Origin: Paeniglutamicibacter psychrophenolicus
GTDB lineage: Bacteria; Actinomycetota; Actinomycetes; Actinomycetales; Micrococcaceae
DNA: 64,000 nt
Assembly (NCBI RefSeq): GCF_030812255.1
Contig: NZ_JAUSSH010000006.1
Coordinates: 1 to 64,000, forward strand
Reading direction: 5' to 3'
Part shown: positions 18,962 to 28,132 of the stretch, piece by piece
How the letters are laid out: every line of letters begins with the position of its first letter
Numbering within the stretch: the stretch's first letter is position 1
The notes under the pieces: generated by a model
What the model saw: only the letters and a program-made list of their open reading frames with translations
Told to the model about the DNA's origin: nothing
Databases searched by the model: none
Program-made: the position numbers and the translations under genes

Positions 18962-18976
18962 ATAGGCACGCCTTAT
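18962..18976. promoter_or_regulatory. DtxR/IdeR-type iron box 2 of second siderophore operon
   Basis: ATAGGCACGCCTTAT resembles the TAGGC-N-GCCTA core of iron boxes. It sits next to an A/T-rich stretch that includes TATCTATAG and probably holds the promoter. A 6-bp inverted repeat (TAGCGT 18980-18985, ACGCTA 19003-19008) follows in the leader. Confidence 0.5.
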
Positions 18977-19069
18977 CTATAGCGTTTCACTTAAGTTCAT
19001 TTACGCTACAAGGTCGTTCGCTAATTACAGCGGGCCTTGGGCAACGGCCCCACCATCGGAGAAATCATC

Positions 19070-20014
19070 GTGAAGACCCCCGTTCGCGTCGTCCTTGGCG
19101 CACTTGCCGCCGGCGCATCCCTGCTCGCCCTGACCGCTTGCGGCGGCTCCACCGAGGCAGGCGCCCAGGCCGATTCCGGCAAGACCGTGAGCATCGCCCA
19201 CGCGCAGGGAACCACCGAGGTTCCGGTGAACCCGGAGACCGTCTACACCTTCGACCTGGGTGTGCTCGACTCGATGACCGCCCTGGGCCTGGAAGCCGAC
19301 GGCGTTCCGGAAACCAAGTACCCCGAGTCGCTGGCAAGGTACAACGACGCCTCGGTCGCCAAGATCGGTTCCATGAAGGAACCCGACTTCGAAGCCATCT
19401 CCAACGGCAACCCGGACCTGATCATCATCACCGGCCGCACCGCCGCCTCCTACGAGGAGCTCTCCAAGATCGCCCCGACCGTCGACCTGTCCGTGGACAT
19501 CAAGAAGCCGCTGGACTCCTTCAAGGAGCAGGCCGGCAAGCTGGGCCAAATCTTCGACGTCGAATCCAAGGTCACCGAGAAGCTCGCGGCCATCGACACC
19601 AAGATCGCCGACACCAAGGCCAAGACCGCCGACGCCGGCAAGGGCCTGATCATCATGACCTCCGGCGGCGAACTGACCGCATACGGCGCCGGCTCGCGCT
19701 TCGGCCTGATCCACGACGTGCTCGGGGTGGCCACCGTGGCCGACATCAAGTCCGAAGGCTCCCACGGCGAGTCGATCTCCTTCGAGTTCCTCAAGACGAA
19801 CAACCCCGACACCCTCTACGTCATTGACCGCGATTCGGCCATGGGCACCTCGGGCGATGCTGCCAAGGCCGTCCTGGACAACGAGCTGGTCGCCTCGACC
19901 AACGCCGCCAAGAACAACAAGATCGTGAACCTGGATTCCAACGCCTGGTACATGGTCGGCTACGGCCTGAACAACACCGCAAAGATGATCGACGAGGTCG
20001 CTGCGGGTCTGTAG
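19070..20014 (+). CDS. siderophore-binding lipoprotein (YclQ/FatB type)
   Basis: A 314-residue binding protein with lipobox LTAC at Cys24 after a basic, hydrophobic signal. The fold is Peripla_BP_2, and the downstream permeases and ATPase match the YclNOP/FatCD group, known to import catecholate siderophores such as petrobactin or anguibactin-like ligands. The GTG at 19070 is taken as start because GGAGAAA lies about 6 nt upstream; an in-frame ATG at 19037 would give a poor signal peptide. It is the first gene of a four-gene operon with iron boxes upstream. Confidence 0.92.
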   Translation: MKTPVRVVLGALAAGASLLALTACGGSTEAGAQADSGKTVSIAHAQGTTEVPVNPETVYTFDLGVLDSMTALGLEADGVPETKYPESLARYNDASVAKIGSMKEPDFEAISNGNPDLIIITGRTAASYEELSKIAPTVDLSVDIKKPLDSFKEQAGKLGQIFDVESKVTEKLAAIDTKIADTKAKTADAGKGLIIMTSGGELTAYGAGSRFGLIHDVLGVATVADIKSEGSHGESISFEFLKTNNPDTLYVIDRDSAMGTSGDAAKAVLDNELVASTNAAKNNKIVNLDSNAWYMVGYGLNNTAKMIDEVAAGL

Positions 20015-20040
20015 GCACCGCCCACAGTCGCAAACTCATC

Positions 20041-21081
20041 ATGAGCGCACCAGTACTCAGCCGTTCGGCCGCCGCGGAGCAGGATCCCGCGGTGGCCGTA
20101 CGGCGTTCCAAGAAGCCCTCCGAAACCACGTGGCTGATCGCCGGCACCGTCCTGGTGGGCCTGCTCGCCGTCGTGAGCCTGTTCGTCGGGGTGTCCGACG
20201 TCGGCCTTCCCCAGCTGCTGGCCGGCGACCCGGAGGCCTGGGACCTGCTGTGGATCTCCCGCGTGCCACGCACCCTGGCCGTGATCCTGGCCGGAACCGC
20301 GGTGGCGGTGGCCGGGCTGATCATGCAGCTGATGGTGCGCAACCGCTTCGTCGAACCCTCCACCGTGGGCACCGTTGAGTCCGCGACCCTGGGCATCCTG
20401 GTCGTCACCGTGCTTCTCCCCGCCGCCCCGATCATGATGAAGATGGGGGTGGCCTCGGTGTTCGCGCTTGGCGGCACCGCCCTCTTCCTGGCGGTGCTGG
20501 GCAGGCTGCCGGCGCGCAACACGCTGCTGGTGCCGATCGTGGGCATCATGCTCGGCGGGGTCATCGGCTCGGTCACCACCTTCTTCGCCTACAAGTACGA
20601 CCTGCTCCAGACGCTGGGCAACTGGATGATCGGGGACTTCTCCGGGGTGCTGCGCGGGCGCTACGAACTGCTGTGGATCGTCGCCGCGCTCACGCTGGCC
20701 GGCTACCTGGCCGCGGACAGGTTCACCGTCGCGGGCCTGGGCGCCGACTTCACCACCAACCTCGGGATGAACCACAAGGCGATCATGCGCCTGGGCCTGG
20801 TGCTGGTCTCGCTGATCTCCGCCGTGGTCGTGACCACCGTGGGCGCCGTGCCGTTCCTCGGGCTGATCGTGCCGAACATCGTCTCGTTGCTCTTCGGCGA
20901 CAACCTGCGCCGCGCGGTGCCGTGGACCGCGCTCTTCGGAGCCGGCTTCGTACTGGTGTGCGACATCATCGGGCGCACCATCCGCTTCCCCTACGAGGTC
21001 CCCGTGGGCATGGTGATGAGCGTGCTCGGCGCCACCATCTTCCTGGCCCTGCTGCTGCGAACCAGGAAACGACATGCCTAA
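20041..21081 (+). CDS. siderophore ABC permease (YclN/FatD type)
   Basis: A 346-residue FecCD-superfamily permease with about nine hydrophobic segments after a 30-residue cytoplasmic start. The phrase RNRFVEPSTVGTVESATLG replaces the usual RNPLADP and is typical of the FatD/VctD/YclN branch. It starts 26 nt after the binding-protein gene, and its end overlaps the next permease by 8 nt. Confidence 0.92.
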   Translation: MSAPVLSRSAAAEQDPAVAVRRSKKPSETTWLIAGTVLVGLLAVVSLFVGVSDVGLPQLLAGDPEAWDLLWISRVPRTLAVILAGTAVAVAGLIMQLMVRNRFVEPSTVGTVESATLGILVVTVLLPAAPIMMKMGVASVFALGGTALFLAVLGRLPARNTLLVPIVGIMLGGVIGSVTTFFAYKYDLLQTLGNWMIGDFSGVLRGRYELLWIVAALTLAGYLAADRFTVAGLGADFTTNLGMNHKAIMRLGLVLVSLISAVVVTTVGAVPFLGLIVPNIVSLLFGDNLRRAVPWTALFGAGFVLVCDIIGRTIRFPYEVPVGMVMSVLGATIFLALLLRTRKRHA

Positions 21082-22111
21082 GACACCCTCGCCGGCCCTC
21101 GCCGGGACCCGCCGGCCCCTGCCCCGGCGCAGCTTCTCCCCCGCCATGCTCTCGCCCAAGCGGATCTCCCCGGCCGCGCTGATCACGGTGATGGCCGTGA
21201 TCACCCTGGGCTGCATCGCCGCCTTCATGACGATCGAGCTGCGCGGGAACATGTCCTACGCGCTGACCCGCCGCGGCATCCGCGTGGGCGCGATGCTGGT
21301 GGTCGCCGTTGCGGTGGGCCTGTCCACGCTGATGTTCCAGACCGTGACCGCCAACCGCATCCTGACCCCCTCGATCATGGGGTTCGATGCGCTGTACATC
21401 CTGATCCAGACCGCGCTGGTGTTCATGCTGGGTTCCTCCACGCTGCTCACCGCCTCCCCCGCGCTGAAGTTCGGGGTGGAGGTGGGGCTGATGATCGTGT
21501 TCTCCGCGCTGCTCTACCGCTGGCTGTTCACCGGCGGCACCGGGTCGCTGCACCTGATGCTGCTGGTGGGCATCGTCATCGGCACGCTTTTCCGCGGGTT
21601 CTCCTCGCTGCTGCAGCGATTGATGGAACCGAGCGAGTACATCGTGCTGCAGGATTTGTTCTTCGCCTCCTTCAACCAGGTCGAGCCGCTGCTGCTGGGG
21701 ATCTCCGCGGTCATCGTGGTGCTGGTCGCGGCCGTGGTGTGGAAGCTGCGCAAGAGCTTCGACGTGCTGGCCCTCGGCCGCGAGACGGCCATCAACCTGG
21801 GCGTGGACCACCGGCGCATCGTCACGCTGGTGCTGGTGCTCTGCTCGATCCTGGTCGCGATCTCCACCGCGCTGGTGGGTCCGGTGACCTTCTTCGGGCT
21901 GTTGGTGGTCTCGCTGGCGTACCAGATGGTCCGCAGGTTCTCCCACGCCGCCCTGATCCCCATTGTCTGCCTGCTCGGGGCCATCACGCTGATCGGCGGC
22001 CAGCTGCTGCTCGAGCGGGTCTTCGGCTTCGCCACCGCGCTGAGCGTGATCATCGAGTTCGCCGGCGGACTGTTGTTCCTCTACCTGCTCCTGAAGGGTT
22101 CCCTGAAGTGA
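21074..22111 (+). CDS. siderophore ABC permease (YclO/FatC type)
   Basis: A 345-residue partner permease. It shows the FatC/YclO phrase ANRILTPSIMGFDALYILIQT and about nine membrane helices. It overlaps the upstream permease by 8 nt, and its stop TGA is shared with the GTG start of the ATPase gene (4-nt overlap), so the three are translationally coupled. Confidence 0.92.
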   Translation: MPKTPSPALAGTRRPLPRRSFSPAMLSPKRISPAALITVMAVITLGCIAAFMTIELRGNMSYALTRRGIRVGAMLVVAVAVGLSTLMFQTVTANRILTPSIMGFDALYILIQTALVFMLGSSTLLTASPALKFGVEVGLMIVFSALLYRWLFTGGTGSLHLMLLVGIVIGTLFRGFSSLLQRLMEPSEYIVLQDLFFASFNQVEPLLLGISAVIVVLVAAVVWKLRKSFDVLALGRETAINLGVDHRRIVTLVLVLCSILVAISTALVGPVTFFGLLVVSLAYQMVRRFSHAALIPIVCLLGAITLIGGQLLLERVFGFATALSVIIEFAGGLLFLYLLLKGSLK

Positions 22112-22866
22112 TCCGCATTGATTCGGTGACCAAGTCCTACTCCGGCAAGACAGTGGTGGACGCGGTGAGCACCACCATCCCCGCCGGCGGTGTCACCTCC
22201 ATCATCGGGCCCAACGGTGCGGGCAAGTCCACGCTGCTGTCGCTGATCTCGCGGCTGATCCCGATGGATTCCGGTGCGGTGTCGATTGCCGGGCTGGACA
22301 TCGGGCGCACCCCCAGCAAGGACCTGGCCCGCTCGATGGCGATCCTGCGGCAGGAAAACCACATCACCATGCGCCTGCGCGTGCGCGACCTGGTGGGCTT
22401 CGGGCGTTTCCCGCACTCCGGCGGGCACCCGACCACCGAGGACCTGGCGCACATCGAGGCCGCCATGGACCAGCTGGATTTGGCCGAGATGGCCGACAGC
22501 TTCCTCGACGAGCTCTCCGGCGGGCAGCGCCAGCGCGCCTACATCGCGATGGTGCTGGCCCAGGACACCGACTACCTGCTGCTGGACGAGCCGCTGAACA
22601 ACCTGGACATGAAGCACTCGGTGGAAATGATGCGGATGATCCGCAGGCTTGCCGACGACCTGGGCAAGACCGTGGTGATCGTCATCCACGACATCAACTT
22701 CGCTTCCTGCTACTCGGACACCATCCTGGCCATGCGCCGCGGCGTGCTGGTGCACCAGGGAACGCCGTCGAAGATCATGACCCAAGAGGTGCTGCGCGAC
22801 ATCTACGACATCGACATCCGCATCGAGGAGATCGACGGCAACCGGATCGGCGTGTACTTCGCCTGA
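22108..22866 (+). CDS. siderophore ABC ATPase (YclP type)
   Basis: A 252-residue ATPase energising the second siderophore importer. Walker A is GPNGAGKST (34-42), signature LSGGQRQR (136-143), Walker B LLLDEP and the switch histidine VIHDIN. GTG start at 22108 overlaps the permease stop. It ends the operon; no strong terminator follows. Unlike the first system, this ATPase is not fused to a reductase. Confidence 0.94.
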   Translation: MIRIDSVTKSYSGKTVVDAVSTTIPAGGVTSIIGPNGAGKSTLLSLISRLIPMDSGAVSIAGLDIGRTPSKDLARSMAILRQENHITMRLRVRDLVGFGRFPHSGGHPTTEDLAHIEAAMDQLDLAEMADSFLDELSGGQRQRAYIAMVLAQDTDYLLLDEPLNNLDMKHSVEMMRMIRRLADDLGKTVVIVIHDINFASCYSDTILAMRRGVLVHQGTPSKIMTQEVLRDIYDIDIRIEEIDGNRIGVYFA

Positions 22867-23091
22867 GGTTCGTTGCGCTGCCCGGCGGCGGCCACGCTGA
22901 TGCAAAACAATTCATCGTCGTGCATGTTTCCGGGTGCTGATTCCGGGTTTCCGGGGTAAGTCTTGCCACAGTGCGCTCCGTGCCGGTGGTGCACAACTGT
23001 GCGTTTGACCTGTAGTTTCATGAGCATTTCGTGGGCTTGCCGCGGCTTCCGCAGCGCGCGGCCGACCGCCAAAAAATGCAAAGATTTATGC

Positions 23092-24555
23092 ATGACCACG
23101 CAAACCATTGCAACGGGCACATCCAAGCCCACGCTGCGCCAACAGCTGCTTGCACGCAAGCCCATCGAGGCATTCATGGCCGAGGCCGGCAACGGCACCG
23201 GCGGACCCAAGCTGCGCCGCACCCTCGGGCTGCTGCACCTGACCATGATCAGCGTCGGGGCCACGCTGGGCACCGGCATCTTCGTGGTGCTCTCCTCCTC
23301 GGTGCCGATGGCCGGGCCCGCGGTGTGGATCTCCTTCGCCATCGCCGGGCTTGCCGCCCTTTTTGCCGCGCTGTCCTACGCGGAAATGGCCGGCGCGGTC
23401 CCGGTTTCCGGGTCGAGCTACACCTACACCTACGCGACCATGGGCGAGGGCCTGGCCTGGATCTGCGGCTGGTGCCTGGTGCTCGAGTACGCGGTCTCCG
23501 TCGCGGCGATCGCGGTGGGAGCCGGCGAATACCTCAACGAGATGGCCCGCTCGCTGGGCATCGACCTGCCCGCGGCGCTGACCAATCCCCCGGGCACCGA
23601 CGGAGGGGTGTTCAACATCCCCGCCCTGCTGATCGTGCTGTTTGCCACGGTGCTGCTGGTGCGCGGCACCCGCGAATCGGCCGTGGTCAACACCGTGCTG
23701 GTGTTCATCAAGATCGCCGTGCTCATCTTCTTCATCGTGATAGCCTTCAGCGCGTTCACCTCCGGGAACTTCGACCCGCTGCTGCCCATGGGCACCGCCG
23801 GGGTCTCGGCCGCGGCCGCCCGCCTGTTCTTCTCCTACATCGGCTTCGATGCGGCCTCCACCGCCGGCGAGGAAGCAAGGAACCCGCAACGGGACCTGCC
23901 CCGTGCCATCGTGCTGTCGATGGCCATCATCACCTCGCTGTACATCCTGGTGGCGATCTCCGCGATCGGCGCCCGCCAGTGGACCTGGTTCGAGGGCAAG
24001 AGTGCCGCGCTGGTCCAGCTGCTCGAGGAGGTCACCGGGCAGGGCTGGGTGGCGCTTCTTTTCGCCGCCGGCGCGGTGCTGGCCATCGTCTCCATCGTGA
24101 TCACCGTGCTCTACGGGCAGACCCGGATCCTGGTGGCGATGAGCCGCGACGGCATGGTGCCGAAGGTGTTCGGGCGCATCTCCCCGCGCAACGGCGCACC
24201 GGTGGCCGGCACCTGGATCACCGGCGGAGCCGTGGCCCTGGTCGCGGGCCTGGTGCCGCTGGGCCAGCTGGCCGACGCGACGTCCATCGGCACGCTCTTC
24301 GCGTTCTCGCTGGTGTCCCTGGCCGTGATCATCCTGCGCCGCACGCAGCCGGAACTGCCGCGCACCTTCAAGGTGCCGCTCTACCCGCTGACCCCGATCC
24401 TGGCGATGCTCTTCTGCGGATACCTGATGGCCAACCTCGGGGTGACGACCTGGGTGGTCTTCGGGGTGTGGATGGTCGTTGGCGCCTTCATCTACCTGGG
24501 CTACGGGCGCAGGCACTCGAAGCTCGCCGCCGGCTGGGACGGCCTCCGGAAGTAG
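23092..24555 (+). CDS. APC-family amino-acid permease (cationic type)
   Basis: A 487-residue transporter with 12-13 hydrophobic segments, of the CAT/YfnA branch. The N-terminal substrate-binding helix has GATLGTGIF, and FFSYIGFDAASTAGEEARNP is the conserved helix 6 to loop motif of this branch. Likely substrates are basic or branched amino acids. ATG 23092 is favoured by family length; the frame is open upstream without homology. A long hairpin ends the gene. Confidence 0.93.
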   Translation: MTTQTIATGTSKPTLRQQLLARKPIEAFMAEAGNGTGGPKLRRTLGLLHLTMISVGATLGTGIFVVLSSSVPMAGPAVWISFAIAGLAALFAALSYAEMAGAVPVSGSSYTYTYATMGEGLAWICGWCLVLEYAVSVAAIAVGAGEYLNEMARSLGIDLPAALTNPPGTDGGVFNIPALLIVLFATVLLVRGTRESAVVNTVLVFIKIAVLIFFIVIAFSAFTSGNFDPLLPMGTAGVSAAAARLFFSYIGFDAASTAGEEARNPQRDLPRAIVLSMAIITSLYILVAISAIGARQWTWFEGKSAALVQLLEEVTGQGWVALLFAAGAVLAIVSIVITVLYGQTRILVAMSRDGMVPKVFGRISPRNGAPVAGTWITGGAVALVAGLVPLGQLADATSIGTLFAFSLVSLAVIILRRTQPELPRTFKVPLYPLTPILAMLFCGYLMANLGVTTWVVFGVWMVVGAFIYLGYGRRHSKLAAGWDGLRK

Positions 24556-24577
24556 GCACTGCGCCACGGCCGCTCAC

Positions 24578-24622
24578 ACGCCGCTGCCCGGGCACCAATG
24601 GCTGGTGCCCGGGCAGCGGCGT
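24578..24622. terminator. bidirectional 20-bp perfect hairpin
   Basis: Arms 24578-24597 and 24603-24622 are perfect complements around a 5-nt loop (ATGGC). It lies between converging genes (amino-acid permease and FtsX-type permease) and is followed rightward by TTCTTG. Probably terminates both. Confidence 0.85.
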
Positions 24623-24644
24623 TTCTTGTGGGGTCTTGCCGCGC

Positions 24645-25973
24645 CTAGCCGGACTTGCCCGGCTTCAGCACGCCGCCGGGGGACGTCAGGGCCACGGCCC
24701 CGCGCACCGCCAGCACCCCGGCCAGCAGCGTCAGCAGGATGATGCCCACCGAGACCGGGGCGACGATGACGGCGATCCCGGCCAGCGGGAAGACCAGCAC
24801 GCCGCTGACGAGCACCGCGCCGGCGCCGACCCCGATGACCGGGGCCATGACGGAGCCGACGCGCGCCTTTTCCATGGTGTCCCGCTCCATGCCCATCCGG
24901 TGAAGCCCGGAGTACAGGTCGGCCCGATCCAGGGTGGCAGCGGCCTGGGTGATGGCCGTGGAGCAGGCCACCGAAATGAACGAGGCGACCAGGGTGATCA
25001 GCACGCCGGTCATCACGTCGGCGGCCAGCAGCGCGTCCGGGCTGCCGGGGTCGGACTCGGCACCCGCCGAGTTCATCAGCGCGGCGCCGCTGCCGCCAAC
25101 CACCGCGACGAAGCTGGTCATCGCGATGCCGGAGACCTGCCGCCAGGCCTGCGCCGGGTTTTCCAGGATCATCCGGGCGGCCAGCAGCTGGGCCGGGGCT
25201 TCGGCCTTCTTGAGCTTGGCGTTGCCGATGACCCGCACCGCCCACGGGCCCACCAGGTTCAACGCGCCCAGGCCCAGCGCGAAGCCGCCGAGCAGCACGG
25301 CAAGGACGATGGCCATGGACGCGAAGGCCGAGAGCATCGAGAACGCCAGGGAAACCACCAGGATCAGGGCCGCAACGACCACCGCACGGATCCAGCGCGG
25401 CTTCGGGGTGGTGGTGCGGTTGCGCACGCCCAGCGGGGAGACGATGACCTTGCGCAGGCCCACGGCCGCCGAGATCGCGGCGATGAGCGCCACGGCCGCC
25501 ACCACCAGGGCGACAATGCCCGGGTCCAGCCACATCGCCGAACCGATGGCCGAGCCCTGGAAGTGCACCAGGCCGACCGCCGGAGCGGCAGCGGCGTAAA
25601 GCAGCACCCCGCCCACCGCACCGGCCAGCGCGGTGGCGCTGGATTCGATGATGGTGATGCCCACGACCTGCGACGGGATGCCTCCGAGCAGGCGGACGGT
25701 GGACAGCCGGGTGTCCTGGCTGCGGGCCGAGAGCCGGGCCGCGGCCGCGCCGAGCACCGCCAGCGGAACCAGCAGCAGCACCACCGCGAGCCCGGCCAGC
25801 ATCAGGTACATGCCGGTCAACTCGTCTTGCACGCGGGTGAAGGACAGGGCGCCGGCGGTGACGGTGAGCACCAGCGCGGAGACCAGGGCATAGGCCCCCA
25901 TGGTCAGCAGCAGCGGGGCGCGGCGCCCGTGGCCGGGCCGGCCCAGCATCCAGGCCAGGGTCAGCGCGTGCAT
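24645..25973 (-). CDS. FtsX-like ABC permease
   Basis: A 442-residue membrane protein with about ten hydrophobic segments and two FtsX-like domains. The first contains SARSQDTRLSTVRLLGGIPS, typical of actinobacterial FtsX/MacB-type permeases. The ATG at 25973 overlaps the last base of the ATPase stop codon. With the ATPase upstream it should form a MacB/LolCDE-like transporter or mechanotransmitter; such pairs export peptides or lipids or resist antibiotics. The substrate is unknown. Confidence 0.88.
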   Translation of the reverse strand: MHALTLAWMLGRPGHGRRAPLLLTMGAYALVSALVLTVTAGALSFTRVQDELTGMYLMLAGLAVVLLLVPLAVLGAAAARLSARSQDTRLSTVRLLGGIPSQVVGITIIESSATALAGAVGGVLLYAAAAPAVGLVHFQGSAIGSAMWLDPGIVALVVAAVALIAAISAAVGLRKVIVSPLGVRNRTTTPKPRWIRAVVVAALILVVSLAFSMLSAFASMAIVLAVLLGGFALGLGALNLVGPWAVRVIGNAKLKKAEAPAQLLAARMILENPAQAWRQVSGIAMTSFVAVVGGSGAALMNSAGAESDPGSPDALLAADVMTGVLITLVASFISVACSTAITQAAATLDRADLYSGLHRMGMERDTMEKARVGSVMAPVIGVGAGAVLVSGVLVFPLAGIAVIVAPVSVGIILLTLLAGVLAVRGAVALTSPGGVLKPGKSG

Positions 25974-26767
25974 CACTTCATCGTTCCCGGGGTTGCGGTC
26001 CGCGGGCTTCCGGCGGCAGGGGCCGCGGCCTGCTCGGCGAGGATGCGTCCGTCGCGCAGCCGGATGGTCCGGTCGCAGCGTGCCGCGACCTCGGCATCGT
26101 GGGTCACCATGACCAGGGTGTTCCCGCGTCCGACGGTGGAATCCATGAGGATCGCCAGGACCTCGGCCCCGGTGCCCGAATCCAGGGCGCCGGTCGGTTC
26201 GTCGGCAAAGGTCACCTGCGCGCCGGACACCTGGGCGCGGGCGATGGCCACGCGTTGGGCCTGGCCTCCGGAGAGCTGGCCGATGCGGCGCTCCTCCATC
26301 CCGCCCAGGCCCAGCGCGGCCAGCCATTCGGTGGCCCGGAGCAGCGCCGCGGCGCGCGGGGTCCCGTTGATCATCAGCGCCATCGCCACGTTCTCCACGG
26401 CGGTGAGTTCCGGGATCAGCAGCCCGGACTGGAAGACGAAGCCGAAGGACCCGCGGCGCAGCCCGGAGCGTTCGGACTCCCCCAGCGCGGTGATTTCCCG
26501 CGGTGCCCCCTGGAGCGGGGTAAAGAGCACCGAGCCGGAGTCCGGGCGTTCGATGCCGGCCAGGGTGTGCAGCAGCGTGGACTTGCCGGAGCCCGAGGGA
26601 CCCATAATGGCCACCGACTCGCCGGTGCGGATGTCCAGGTCCACGCCGTCCAGCGCCAAGGTCGATCCATAGGCGCGGCGCAAGGTCCGGGCGGAAAGCA
26701 CCGGGGTGTTGGAGGGGTGGTTGGCCAGGGCGGCGGCCGTCCCGGGTGCTGGATGTGAGTCGATCAT
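25973..26767 (-). CDS. ABC ATPase of MacB/LolD type
   Basis: A 264-residue ATPase. Walker A GPSGSGKST is at residues 56-64, the FQSGLLIPELTAVENV segment is typical of the MacB/LolD/FtsE branch, then signature LSGGQAQR and Walker B TFADEPTGALD. An AAGGG lies upstream of the ATG. It forms a two-gene operon with the FtsX-like permease (1-nt overlap). Confidence 0.93.
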   Translation of the reverse strand: MIDSHPAPGTAAALANHPSNTPVLSARTLRRAYGSTLALDGVDLDIRTGESVAIMGPSGSGKSTLLHTLAGIERPDSGSVLFTPLQGAPREITALGESERSGLRRGSFGFVFQSGLLIPELTAVENVAMALMINGTPRAAALLRATEWLAALGLGGMEERRIGQLSGGQAQRVAIARAQVSGAQVTFADEPTGALDSGTGAEVLAILMDSTVGRGNTLVMVTHDAEVAARCDRTIRLRDGRILAEQAAAPAAGSPRTATPGTMK

Positions 26768-26836
26768 GGAACCAGTTTTCCCTTTTCCGTTCCCGGGGGC
26801 ATCGGAGCAGGTGATGAACTGTTTGCGGCCCGACTC

Positions 26837-27442
26837 CTACCCAGGGTGGAGTTCGGCCTCCTGCGCCGGTACCACGGTGTGTTGCTCGGATGCCTGCCGG
26901 CGCAGCGGGACCGCGCACCCGGCGGCGAGCACGGCCAGCGCCGCGGCATAGATCACCGTGTTCAGCGCGAACCCGACGCGCTGGCGCGCCGTGGGGGGCT
27001 CAGGGAAGAAGAATTTTGGACCCAGGAACGCCATCAGCGGGACGTGCCCGATGACGACGGCGTTGGAGGCGAGTCGGGCCCAGCGCGGTCCCCGGCCGGC
27101 CAGTGCCATGCCGCCGGCCATGCCCAGCAGTGGCATCGCCACCGCGTTGGAGCCTTCCCCGGTCTCGATGAGCTTGCGCATCATGCCCGGCAGCGGCAGC
27201 GTGCACGCGGCGAAGAGCAGCGGGGCGGCCGCATAGGCGTCGAGGTTTCGATTCCGGTCCCGCACCCGCAGCTGTGCAGCCCGGGCCAGCAGCGCGCCGG
27301 TCAGCGCCCCGGGAAGCATGATGCCGACCCCGGTTTTCATCCGGTCCAGCTCCGCCTGGTTCCCGGCGAGGTTGTGCATATAGACGCGCATGGTCGCCGA
27401 CCAGGCCAGACCGGCGGACGCCCCGAGTAGTGGCTTGTTCAT
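26837..27442 (-). CDS. uncharacterised membrane protein
   Basis: A 201-residue protein with four to five hydrophobic segments (about 5-20, 40-55, 70-90, 105-120, 165-185) separated by short polar loops. No family motif was recognised. ATG 27442 follows a GGACGGAA purine stretch. It lies 69 nt downstream of the ABC pair on the same strand but is probably a separate unit. The coding frame is supported by codon bias; the function is unknown. Confidence 0.65.
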   Translation of the reverse strand: MNKPLLGASAGLAWSATMRVYMHNLAGNQAELDRMKTGVGIMLPGALTGALLARAAQLRVRDRNRNLDAYAAAPLLFAACTLPLPGMMRKLIETGEGSNAVAMPLLGMAGGMALAGRGPRWARLASNAVVIGHVPLMAFLGPKFFFPEPPTARQRVGFALNTVIYAAALAVLAAGCAVPLRRQASEQHTVVPAQEAELHPG

Positions 27443-27639
27443 GGGTGTTCCGTCCTGGGCAAGGCACCACGCTGTGCGGTGGTGGGAATGATGATCCTCC
27501 CCGTTTCGCGCCTGCGCAATGCCTGGTTGGTCCGGTGCCGTCGGGGGGGGGTGCCCGCGCGGGGCGATCGGAGCTTTCCGGAGCAGGGTGGCTTGGCGAA
27601 GGGGAATCGAATGCGCCGGGGCGCGGTTGTCTCCCGGTG

Positions 27640-27900
27640 ATGGAACTGACCCTTTACACCTCCGCCTTCTGCGCGCCGTGCGTGCGCGCCCGCTCCGTGC
27701 TCCGCGATGCGGGCAAGCTGCTGGCCCAGGCGAGCATCCGCGAGGTCGACGTGCTTTCGCACCTGGCCGAGTCCGAGGAGGCGGGGATCTCCTCCACGCC
27801 CACGCTGGTGGTGCGCCGGGACGGCGCCGAGGTGTTCCGCGCCTCGGGGGTGCCCAGCGTGGCCCAGGTCCTGGCCGCGGCGTCGCTCGCGCTGGAGTAG
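27640..27900 (+). CDS. small thioredoxin/glutaredoxin-like protein
   Basis: An 86-residue thioredoxin-fold protein with the redox motif CAPC (Cys11, Cys14) in the first strand-helix turn. The cis-Pro segment STPTLVV follows, and the protein ends after one more helix. Likely a disulfide reductase or mycoredoxin-like protein of the cytoplasm; the partner is unknown. ATG 27640 places the first strand at the N-terminus as in the family; no clear ribosome-binding site is seen. Confidence 0.78.
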   Translation: MELTLYTSAFCAPCVRARSVLRDAGKLLAQASIREVDVLSHLAESEEAGISSTPTLVVRRDGAEVFRASGVPSVAQVLAAASLALE

Positions 27901-28132
27901 CGGCCGCCGGGTCCGGGGCCGGTCGGCACGTGGGCCCGGGGAGGCTGGAAGCCCGCCCACCAGGCCGGCGCGGGCACCCGTTCCCCTTCCTGCTGCTTCG
28001 GGCTATGCTGTGCTGACCAGTGCGTTTTGGGGATTTTACGTGTGGCGCACTGCGTGAACATCTGTTCTGCTCCGGTTCCGCGGGTGGTTGTCCGCTCCCG
28101 GCCGGGGCATGGCCAAGGGGGAATGGTTGGAG

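Noticed and set aside
23031-26672. Rightward frame of 1213 codons across the amino-acid permease and the ABC pair
   Set aside because: It crosses a 20-bp terminator hairpin and genes on both strands; no domain is visible.
27543-27551. Run of nine G
   Set aside because: Intergenic; could be a slippage or sequencing-error site but affects no called gene.
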